From assembly GCA_003488965.1 (NCBI GenBank), contig DNJW01000253.1, positions 1 through 6,076 on the forward strand: a stretch of DNA of 6,076 nt, read 5' to 3'. The DNA comes from Lachnospiraceae bacterium (lineage in GTDB: Bacteria > Bacillota > Clostridia > Lachnospirales > Lachnospiraceae). Each line of letters opens with the position of its first letter. Within the stretch, counting starts at the first letter, position 1. Below the pieces are notes generated by a model. That model had not been told where the DNA came from and searched no databases. It saw only the letters and a list, made by a program, of their open reading frames with translations. Shown piece after piece: positions 1 through 5,281 of this stretch. A program made the translations under genes and the position numbers.

Positions 1-527
1 ACCACATGGTCTGCCCTTACTTCCACTACTTCCACATCAACCCATACACCGTTTACGAGCTGCTTTACCGCTACTTTCGCGCCGTTTGCAAGCCCTTTCA
101 GGTAAAAATTGATGGTAGCCGTGTTATAGTTCGCACCGGGGAAGCTGATTTTAACTACGTTCAGCAGTTTTCCGCCAAGCGCTGCCGCCTGGGCATTTGC
201 CCCTGCTGCCGTTGTCTTATCCACTTTGGCCAGTGTAGCCGTCAGGTTGGTAGCAACACCGTTAATGACGATTTTGCCTCCCTGTCCTACCGGCATTGCA
301 CTTTCCACGCCAGGGGTGGAAACTACCGCATTGTTGTAGTATTCTCCTGCCGTCATACCGCGTTCTGCCGCTGACTGCTGGTCAGAAGCCTTCGCAAAGC
401 CTTCCGCAGACACGGAAGCCGACGCGCTGGAAGAAACCACTGCAGCCGCTGTCGGGCTGGGAGCAGCGGATACTGTCATGGATGCAAACAATGTGGCTGC
501 TGTCAATAAAGAAATAAATTTTTTCAT
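1..527 (-). CDS. Small secreted protein of unknown family, 3' end beyond the window
   Basis: The reading frame starts at ATG 527 and stays open for 175 complete codons to the left edge, so the C-terminus is missing. Residues 1-21 form a signal peptide: MKK, a hydrophobic core around residues 4-18, and a likely signal peptidase I site VSA|AP after residue 21. Residues 22-45 are a low-complexity Ala/Ser/Pro/Thr stretch, probably a flexible spacer. From about residue 58 a folded domain seems to begin (GMTAGEYYNNAVV), rich in Val, Ala, Gly and Asn, with alternating hydrophobic residues near 150-172 that suggest beta strands (KVAVKQLVNGVWVDVEVVEV). No cysteine, LPxTG-type sorting signal or catalytic motif is visible in this part. 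The ribosome site (AAAGGAGG, nine bases upstream) is the strongest in the window, suggesting high translation. It lies 90 bases after the sortase-like gene on the same strand. I do not recognise the family. An exported structural or cell-surface protein is the most I would infer. Confidence 0.85.
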   Translation of the reverse strand, partial: MKKFISLLTAATLFASMTVSAAPSPTAAAVVSSSASASVSAEGFAKASDQQSAAERGMTAGEYYNNAVVSTPGVESAMPVGQGGKIVINGVATNLTATLAKVDKTTAAGANAQAAALGGKLLNVVKISFPGANYNTATINFYLKGLANGAKVAVKQLVNGVWVDVEVVEVRADHV

Positions 528-528
528 G

Positions 529-538
529 GGTATATACC
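529..538. repeat. 10-bp perfect palindrome between ribosome site and start codon
   Basis: GGTATATACC is its own reverse complement and fills the spacer between the AGGAGG and ATG 527. It could be a small operator, or chance in an AT-rich spacer. Nothing in the sequence decides between these. Confidence 0.4.
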
Positions 539-544
539 TCCTTT
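537..544 (-). promoter_or_regulatory. Strong ribosome binding site for the secreted-protein gene
   Basis: On the minus strand the sequence reads AAAGGAGG, close to a perfect anti-Shine-Dalgarno match, nine bases before ATG 527. It fixes the start of the leftmost gene. Its last two bases belong to a 10-bp palindrome (529-538), so the site could be partly paired in the mRNA. Confidence 0.85.
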
Positions 545-564
545 CTCTTTCCTAAGTGTGGTCT

Positions 565-589
565 ATATTAACATCCAAGATGCTAATAC
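565..589. repeat. Inverted repeat in the gap before the secreted-protein gene
   Basis: On the minus strand ATTAGCATC, loop TTG, GATGTTAAT forms a stem that extends to 11 base pairs when two G-U pairs are allowed. It sits in the 89-base gap between the sortase-like gene and the secreted-protein gene, about 40 bases before the start codon. No run of T follows on the minus strand, so it is not a standard intrinsic terminator. It may be an mRNA leader hairpin, a processing or stabilising stem that separates expression of the two genes, or a protein-binding site. I found no convincing -35/-10 pair in the same gap. Confidence 0.5.
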
Positions 590-617
590 CATATCTGTTT
601 TTTGTATGCCGGGTCCG

Positions 618-1565
618 TCAGTCTAAAATGATCCTGTCTATCTTCCCGGCCGCATCTCCCACGAGAGCGCCGATGACAACATACTGCCTTCCCTCTTCTT
701 TCCTGATGCTCCCGTCCAAGGTTACAAGAAAATGGTAGGGGGTCAGATCATCCCACCCTTCCCTCTGGTTCTTTCCCATATCCCGGATGCCGTAAACCTG
801 TTCCAGATAAGCCGCGCATCCTCCGTAGGTCGTATAATCAAACCGCCGCAGAATATCGCTTTCCTCGTCATAATAGGCCGCAAATACCTCGTAGGTCAGT
901 ACATTGTCCGGCAGATAAATATAAAATTTTTCATTCTTTTCAAAAAAATCCGGATTCTCGAATTTATGTAAATCGGCGAATAGGCCGCCGTCCTTATCAT
1001 CTTTTCCGTGAATAATCGTGTTAAAATCGCACATATCCATCATATTGGGCATTTCGGTATAAAGCGCCCCTTCTGTTCCTTCCCGGCCGTCGGCACGGTG
1101 TGACTGATAATAATCATCCGATATAGGACTTTGCAGGATGGGAGCGTCAATGCCGGTTCCCGGCACATAAAGCCATGCGAAAATATCCGGATTCTCTTTT
1201 TGCAGCGCATCAAAATCCACATGACCGTCCGCCGCTGTCTCATAGTCCGGTCCGGTCTTTCCTTCCTGACTCTCTGCACCGTCTTTCCCATCATCGGAAG
1301 CATACTCTGCGGTTCTGGAATTTTCCTTTGCGCCGCTTCCTGCTCCCGCGCCGGACGTTTCCCTCATTTCGGTTCCCGTCTCCATTCCGGCCGTTCCCTC
1401 CGGCCCGTTCCCGCATCCGGTCACCGCCGTCGCCGTCAGTAAAAGCACTGCCAGCAGCCACAGCAGCAATAAGAAATATTCCGCATATTTCCTGATTGTT
1501 TTTCCTTTCCTCATCTTAATCCCCATTCCCGGCATCACTTTGTTTCTCCGGCTCCTTCGGCTCAT
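618..1565 (-). CDS. Class B sortase-like lipoprotein with substituted catalytic residues (pseudo-sortase)
   Basis: A 315-residue protein with a basic N-terminus, a hydrophobic segment (about 30-48) and a lipobox VTGC with the lipidation cysteine at 51. Residues 52-112 are a low-complexity Gly/Glu/Ser/Thr spacer. Residues 117-315 match class B sortases: NPDIFAWLYVPGTGIDAPIL (125-144), DDYY (150-153), FNTIIHGKDD (181-190), GGLFADL (193-199), TYEVFAAYY (224-232) and GRQYVVIGAL (292-301). Characterised sortases use His, Cys and Arg. Aligned to IYGH and TLSTC, the histidine position is Lys188 (a His lies two residues earlier, at 186) and the cysteine position is Ser286; Arg293 is kept. Transpeptidase activity is therefore doubtful. 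Homology continues on both sides of each change, which argues against a frameshift. The start at 1565 has GGAG seven bases upstream and overlaps the LCP gene by 50 bases. An ATG at 1514, one base after the LCP stop, would give a more ordinary lipoprotein signal peptide (MRKGKTIRK...). No obvious LPxTG or NPxTN substrate is visible nearby. The fold is quite sure; the biological role is not known. Confidence 0.85.
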   Translation of the reverse strand: MSRRSRRNKVMPGMGIKMRKGKTIRKYAEYFLLLLWLLAVLLLTATAVTGCGNGPEGTAGMETGTEMRETSGAGAGSGAKENSRTAEYASDDGKDGAESQEGKTGPDYETAADGHVDFDALQKENPDIFAWLYVPGTGIDAPILQSPISDDYYQSHRADGREGTEGALYTEMPNMMDMCDFNTIIHGKDDKDGGLFADLHKFENPDFFEKNEKFYIYLPDNVLTYEVFAAYYDEESDILRRFDYTTYGGCAAYLEQVYGIRDMGKNQREGWDDLTPYHFLVTLDGSIRKEEGRQYVVIGALVGDAAGKIDRIILD

Positions 1566-2682
1566 AAAAAATCTCCAGTATCATTTCATACAGGGCTTCC
1601 TCATCTGCGTAAAACTCTTCAAATTTTTCCCCCATGACCGTTTTCCCTTCCAGCATATAGAAACTGTCCTCCCCGCCGAAACGGTAATCTAATATCATGG
1701 GTGCAAGATATACCGTTTCATCCAGGCTGATATCCGTCACCATCATGGGAGCAGCTGTCTGATAAAGATCTATTGCCACGGAAATGTCTTCCCCAACCGC
1801 TTTTTTTGCTGCCTGTATAAATGCATTCAAATATTGCTTCTGTCTGTCCAAGCGCATATCTGCGGAACCAAAAACGCTTGTATCACGGTATTTCACATAC
1901 CAGAAGGCGGTTTTTCCCATTAGATGTACTTCCGCCCCTTTTACCAGAGCCGGATCCCTAGCGCCAAGATCCTCCAGCACCGTTACATCCACACCGCCCA
2001 CTGCATCGTTAATGGCCGGAATAGCGCTCATATTGACCGCCGCATAACCATGGATGGGCAGATGATAGAAAAGCTTCGATACCGCCTTTTTCTGATATTC
2101 ACAGCTTTCCTCCACTCCGTTGCCAAAACCGTGCTGTACGGCAATCTGGGCTTTCCGGGTAGTAACATAGGCTCCTTCTTCACTGTAAATATCTACATCC
2201 GCCATGGTATTGCGGTTAATGCCGATAATTTTAACCGTTTTATCTTTTGGATTGAGTACCACAAGAAACAGTGCATCCGCCTGTCCGCCATTGGTTCCCT
2301 CCGCCACTTTCTCCGTCTCACTGTTCTTATCAATTCCCATAAACAAAAATGTTATGATTTCCTCATTATAAACATAAATCCGGTCATGGTATTTTACCCA
2401 CCCCTCCTGCCATACCGTTTCTTCTTCCTGCGTCGGCTTTGCCATTACAGGAGCCAAATCCGGGGCTGCCGCTTCCGCCCTGCTCTGCAGACTGCTCTTT
2501 CCTACGGTCCGGATAATTTCGAATGCCGTAAAAAGAATGATTGCGCATAGGAGAACTCCCGATACAATGCCGAAAACAATTCTTTTTCTTTGCTTTTTCT
2601 TTTTCTTTTCCAGTTTTTCCGGGTCTAACAGCCTCTGCTTTTCAAAATTTGCCCTTCTGTCCCGTTTTTTCTTGCTAACCAC
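1516..2682 (-). CDS. LytR-CpsA-Psr (LCP) family cell-wall polymer ligase, Lachnospiraceae-like subtype
   Basis: LCP proteins transfer polyprenyl-linked polymers such as teichoic acids or capsule to peptidoglycan on the outer face of the membrane. This 388-residue protein has a strongly basic cytoplasmic N-terminus (1-34, a Lys-rich run at 26-34), one membrane segment (about 35-54), a spacer, and the LCP domain from about 108 to 295. Visible landmarks are ITFLFMGIDKN (110-120), GQADALFLVVLNP (133-145), IIGINRNTMADVDIY (152-166), AQIAVQHGFGNG (178-189), HGYAAVNMSAIPAINDAVGG (211-230), and WYVKYRD...ADMRLDRQKQYLNA (261-287). The usual RSD and PRD motifs read QAD and NRN here. Asp136, Arg157, Arg266, Arg277 and Arg280 remain. 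From memory these variants occur in clostridial LCP homologues, so loss of function should not be assumed. The C-terminal 90 residues extend past the core domain. The start is GTG with AGGAG nine bases upstream, and the upstream gene ends 15 bases before it. Position in the operon suggests attachment of the exopolysaccharide to the wall. Confidence 0.9.
   Translation of the reverse strand: MVSKKKRDRRANFEKQRLLDPEKLEKKKKKQRKRIVFGIVSGVLLCAIILFTAFEIIRTVGKSSLQSRAEAAAPDLAPVMAKPTQEEETVWQEGWVKYHDRIYVYNEEIITFLFMGIDKNSETEKVAEGTNGGQADALFLVVLNPKDKTVKIIGINRNTMADVDIYSEEGAYVTTRKAQIAVQHGFGNGVEESCEYQKKAVSKLFYHLPIHGYAAVNMSAIPAINDAVGGVDVTVLEDLGARDPALVKGAEVHLMGKTAFWYVKYRDTSVFGSADMRLDRQKQYLNAFIQAAKKAVGEDISVAIDLYQTAAPMMVTDISLDETVYLAPMILDYRFGGEDSFYMLEGKTVMGEKFEEFYADEEALYEMILEIFYEPKEPEKQSDAGNGD
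1573..1576 (-). promoter_or_regulatory. Ribosome binding site supporting the upstream start of the sortase-like gene
   Basis: The minus strand reads GGAG seven bases before ATG 1565, inside the 3' end of the LCP gene. The alternative ATG at 1514 is preceded only by GGGG at six bases. This favours 1565 moderately, although a start at 1514 gives a more typical signal peptide length. Confidence 0.5.
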
Positions 2683-2691
2683 GGTTCAACG

Positions 2692-2696
2692 CTCCT
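2692..2696 (-). promoter_or_regulatory. Ribosome binding site that sets a GTG start for the LCP gene
   Basis: AGGAG on the minus strand lies nine bases before GTG 2682, in the short gap after the preceding stop codon. It supports GTG as the initiator, with the basic N-terminus VSKKKRDRR following directly. Confidence 0.75.
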
Positions 2697-2697
2697 G

Positions 2698-3699
2698 TCA
2701 TTTCACTATAATTGTCAGCGGCACTGCCTGAGACCGGTTGCCGTCAGAATCTCTGGTGGAAACCGTTACCTGATAAGTGCCCGCCTGATTGATATCGTAT
2801 TTGCTTACATCCAGATTGCGGAACAAAGTCTCATAACTGTCCCTGTCATCGGAAAGTGTCCCTATAACCTCTACCCAGGCCGGGGCTACTCCTATGCGTG
2901 TCCTTATCTCAGATACCTGCAAAGTCAGTACAGGCGGCGCCGACCTTTCTGACGCGGCTGCCTCTTCCTCTGCATCCCGGCTTTCCCCGTCCGCCGGTTC
3001 GTCCGTTTCTATCTGTTCTTCCGCCGTTTCGGAACCTTCCCCGGCGTTTCTTTCTTCCGCCGCATTTTCTGCCTCCCGGTTATCCTCCTCTTCCGGAACT
3101 GCTTCTTCCCCAGACGCCGCTTCCCTGTCATTTTCGCCGTCTTCCTCTGCTCCGTTTTCTTCTTCCTCTTCTTCCGGAGCGCCGTCCGGAAAATTACGGT
3201 CCTTTTTTCCGCTTTCGGAAGTTTCCGCATTCAAAACCTCCGCCCCGGCTTCCTTTCCGCTTCCTTCCAGATCATTCCAAAAGCCGGTCTGCATCAGCCA
3301 TCCTTCCTTCACTTCCCCTTCAAGTCCGGACATCCTATCCTGCACATTTTCGTTCTCTTCCTCCTCCATAAAAATAGCGCTAAATTCTCTTGAACTTTTT
3401 ACAACATTGCCGGCCTTATCGCTGACCGCATAAAAGACAATGACAGAATTCTCCTCTCTGTTTTTGATCAGTTTCTCCACTACGATACGATCCGTAATAT
3501 CCCCGTCTTCATCGTCATAGGCGCTGACCCCGTTGATAAATTCAGATATATCCATGCCTTCTCTGTAAATCATATTGGAAGCCTGGAATTCAAACCGGGG
3601 TTCTGTCCTATCCATTCCCAGATACAGTGCTGCACAGACTATCATCAATACTGCATTTACAGCAGCAATCACAATGCCGATAACCCTTTCCTTTTTCAT
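2698..3699 (-). CDS. Membrane-anchored protein with two Ig-like domains and an acidic linker
   Basis: A 333-residue protein that I recognise by domain style, not as a named family. A single membrane segment (about 6-28, IGIVIAAVNAVLMIVCAALY) follows MKKER, giving an outward-facing C-terminus. Residues 35-110 resemble bacterial Ig-like repeats of the DUF5011/HYR kind: VSAYDDEDGDITDRI (58-72) and FYAVSDKAGNVVKSSREF (89-106) match the usual 'DGD(I/L)T ... Y.V.D.AGN' pattern. Residues about 111-252 are a low-complexity linker; by my count 52 of residues 111-250 are Asp or Glu, with no extended hydrophobic run. Residues about 256-333 form a second Ig-like domain ending in AGTYQVTVSTRDSDGNRSQ (306-324) and a final strand. 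The start has AGGAGG five bases upstream; the kinase stop lies 12 bases before it. Such a protein could hold or space polymer or wall components outside the membrane, but no enzymatic motif is visible and the role is unknown. The purine-rich DNA encoding the linker could change length by slippage. Confidence 0.85.
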   Translation of the reverse strand: MKKERVIGIVIAAVNAVLMIVCAALYLGMDRTEPRFEFQASNMIYREGMDISEFINGVSAYDDEDGDITDRIVVEKLIKNREENSVIVFYAVSDKAGNVVKSSREFSAIFMEEEENENVQDRMSGLEGEVKEGWLMQTGFWNDLEGSGKEAGAEVLNAETSESGKKDRNFPDGAPEEEEEENGAEEDGENDREAASGEEAVPEEEDNREAENAAEERNAGEGSETAEEQIETDEPADGESRDAEEEAAASERSAPPVLTLQVSEIRTRIGVAPAWVEVIGTLSDDRDSYETLFRNLDVSKYDINQAGTYQVTVSTRDSDGNRSQAVPLTIIVK

Positions 3700-3711
3700 T
3701 ACGACCTCCTG

Positions 3712-4461
3712 CTAATCTTTGGAATGTATCTTCTCCTTACCCGTACCGTCAGCTTCCTCCCCGTATTTCCCATAATATTTCCCGTAATATTTCCCGTAAT
3801 ACTTTCCGTAGTGGCCGTAATAGCCTTTACCGTCCATATCCACCTTGTTCAGGACTACCCCCAAAATACGGCTCCCTGTTTTATCCAGCTGCTCCTTTAC
3901 CTTCTGCACAAATTTATAACTGACCGCATTGTTTTCTATTACCAGCACCGTTCCGTCACAGTTTTTTGCCGCCACGGCCGCATCGATTACGCTCCCTAAA
4001 GGAGGGGTATCCACCACCACATAGTCAAAGGAATTTCTCAGCACTTTCAGTATGGAAATAAAATTTTCACTTCCCAGAAGCTCGCTGGGATTCGGCGGTA
4101 CAGGCCCGGACAAGGTCACGTACAAGTTTTCTATATTCGTTATGCAGATAGCTTCTGGATATTCCGCTTTGCCTATTAGGCAGTGGGTCAAACCCATTTT
4201 TACAGCTCCCGTACGATAACGGCCCACCAGTACTGATTTGCGCATATCTGCATCAATAAGCATCGTCTTATTTCCCGCCTCTGCAAAAGCCTTGGCAAGC
4301 TCCATGGCAATACTGGATTTTCCTTCATTCGGTGTACAACTGGTCACTGCAATCACTTTGACCTCCTTGCCGCAGAACTCAATATTCGTGCGCAACGTTT
4401 TAAATGCTTCCCTTGTCCGATAATCATTTTTCCTGTCAAACTGCAGATTGATTTCCTGCAT
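3712..4461 (-). CDS. cpsD: BY-kinase: CpsD/YwqD-type autophosphorylating tyrosine kinase
   Basis: Bacterial tyrosine kinases of this family sit under the membrane, are activated by a Wzz-type adaptor, phosphorylate their own C-terminal tyrosines, and thereby control polymer length and export. The 249-residue size fits the free-standing Firmicutes form with a separate membrane partner. Visible motifs are the N-terminal oligomerisation helix EAFKTLRTNIEF (18-29, with Lys in place of the first Arg of ExxRxxR), Walker A TPNEGKSS (43-50), Walker A' MLIDADMRKS (67-76), SGPVPPNPSELL (118-129), and Walker B DYVVVDTPP (146-154). The tail from 213 to 234 is a Gly-Tyr-Lys cluster with ten tyrosines. After it comes a short charged end (KEKIHSKD). 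The start ATG has GGGAGG eight bases upstream, and the adaptor gene ends 47 bases before it. CpsB, encoded two genes upstream, is the expected opposing phosphatase. Assignment is firm; the targets beyond itself are not visible here. Confidence 0.95.
   Translation of the reverse strand: MQEINLQFDRKNDYRTREAFKTLRTNIEFCGKEVKVIAVTSCTPNEGKSSIAMELAKAFAEAGNKTMLIDADMRKSVLVGRYRTGAVKMGLTHCLIGKAEYPEAICITNIENLYVTLSGPVPPNPSELLGSENFISILKVLRNSFDYVVVDTPPLGSVIDAAVAAKNCDGTVLVIENNAVSYKFVQKVKEQLDKTGSRILGVVLNKVDMDGKGYYGHYGKYYGKYYGKYYGKYGEEADGTGKEKIHSKD
3760..3825 (-). repeat. In-frame 12-bp tandem repeats encoding the kinase tyrosine cluster
   Basis: On the minus strand the unit TATTACGGGAAA occurs twice in a row (3778-3801) followed by TATTATGGGAAA (3766-3777), with partial units on both sides (TATTACGGCCAC, TACGGAAAG, TACGGG). 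Each full unit encodes Tyr-Tyr-Gly-Lys. The near identity at the DNA level suggests recent tandem duplication, so tyrosine number could vary between strains without breaking the frame. Confidence 0.85.
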
Positions 4462-4508
4462 AACCGCAGCCTCCCTTTCTATTTTTCCTTGTCTTCTGCG
4501 TCAAGATT

Positions 4509-5234
4509 CTACTTTTTCCTCTTTCTTTTCTTTCCCAGTTTTTCAGTCTCTGACGTTACGGGTATCAGGGCAAGCGTACTCAGATCCAGATATTTTTCCA
4601 CATCCTCCGAAGACTTTATCGTATCATCCAGCAGATAGCCTGCCAGCGTCAAGATACACATCAATACCATACCAATTATTCCTCCCGCCAGCGTCCACCT
4701 GACAATTCCGGGCGATGCCTTTTCCGTCGGCATGTTTGCGCTTTCCACAACATTTACCGCCTCAATATCCATCACATTCTGTATATGGCTGCTTGCTGCC
4801 TCCCGAATACAATTGGCTATATTCATGGCCTGCTCCGGAACCGTATCTTCCACAGTGATAGCTACGATACGGGTATCCGTAGGCGTCTCCACACGTACTT
4901 TCTTTAACAGCTCCCGGTATTCCATCCCAAGCCCCAGCTTCTGTATCACCTCTTCCAGCACATACCGGCTATTAATCAGCTCTGCATAATCCTTTGTCAA
5001 CTGGGTTCCCATCTGCACATCGCTGTAAGTAACGTTAGCATCATCCGTCTTGTTTAAAATATAGATCTTTGTTGTAGATTCATATTCAGGCACCAATATA
5101 AATGCGCTTATTATAAAGCAAAGCAGCGCCAAAAAAAGGCCTACGCCCAAAATCATCCACACCCTGCCAAGAAGAACCTGAAACACCTCAAGCAAATCTA
5201 TTTCTATTTCATCATTTTCTCTCTTGTCTCCCAT
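4509..5234 (-). CDS. cpsC: Wzz/CpsC-type membrane adaptor and chain-length regulator
   Basis: This 241-residue protein belongs to the Wzz family. In Gram-positives the product is a two-pass membrane protein that activates the BY-kinase and influences polymer chain length. Visible parts (numbering from ATG 5234) are an N-terminal cytoplasmic segment with IEIDLLEVFQVLLGRVW (10-26), a first membrane helix (about 27-48), VPEYESTTKIYIL (about 49-61), an extracellular domain with TQLTKDYAELINS, a proline-containing stretch before the second helix (ESANMPTEKASP), a second helix (about 182-202), and a cytoplasmic C-terminus ending in the basic run KKRKRKK. In-frame sequence extends to a GTG at 5261, but that codon has no ribosome site, whereas ATG 5234 has AGGAG eight bases upstream. 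I therefore chose 5234. The gene lies between the phosphatase and the kinase, the usual order for this trio. The C-terminal cytoplasmic tail is the expected kinase-activating element. Confidence 0.92.
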   Translation of the reverse strand: MGDKRENDEIEIDLLEVFQVLLGRVWMILGVGLFLALLCFIISAFILVPEYESTTKIYILNKTDDANVTYSDVQMGTQLTKDYAELINSRYVLEEVIQKLGLGMEYRELLKKVRVETPTDTRIVAITVEDTVPEQAMNIANCIREAASSHIQNVMDIEAVNVVESANMPTEKASPGIVRWTLAGGIIGMVLMCILTLAGYLLDDTIKSSEDVEKYLDLSTLALIPVTSETEKLGKKRKRKK

Positions 5235-5242
5235 GAAAGTTT

Positions 5243-5247
5243 CTCCT
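5243..5247 (-). promoter_or_regulatory. Ribosome binding site that sets the adaptor-gene start
   Basis: AGGAG on the minus strand lies eight bases before ATG 5234. It lies inside the in-frame extension that begins at GTG 5261, so it argues for the shorter protein. Confidence 0.75.
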
Positions 5248-5281
5248 ATAACCTTTTTCACTTATTGATATCCGCTGTTCT

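Noticed and set aside
565..589. Intrinsic terminator after the sortase-like gene
   Set aside because: The stem is AT-rich and no T-run follows it on the minus strand.
528..617. Sigma-A type promoter for the secreted-protein gene
   Set aside because: AT-rich candidates such as TAATAT exist for a -10 box, but no matching -35 box lies at a suitable distance.
618..760. Frameshift or sequencing error as the reason for the missing sortase cysteine
   Set aside because: Matching sortase sequence continues in the same frame on both sides (TL before, GRQYVVIGAL after), and the histidine position is changed independently.
1924..2550. Plus-strand open frame of about 208 codons opposite the LCP gene
   Set aside because: The minus strand encodes a clear LCP domain over the same bases; the plus frame shows no motif and has unlikely composition.
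2894..3433. Long plus-strand open frame encoding a Ser/Pro-rich protein
   Set aside because: It is the antisense of the acidic linker: Glu/Asp codons read backwards give Ser, Leu, Phe and Pro. It lacks a ribosome site and any recognisable domain, while the minus frame has a membrane helix and Ig-like domains.
3760..3825. Non-coding repeat or CRISPR-like array
   Set aside because: The repeats are contiguous, in frame and encode the known tyrosine cluster of a BY-kinase; there are no spacers.
5235..5261. N-terminal extension of the Wzz-type protein from GTG 5261
   Set aside because: No Shine-Dalgarno sequence precedes it, while AGGAG sits eight bases before ATG 5234.
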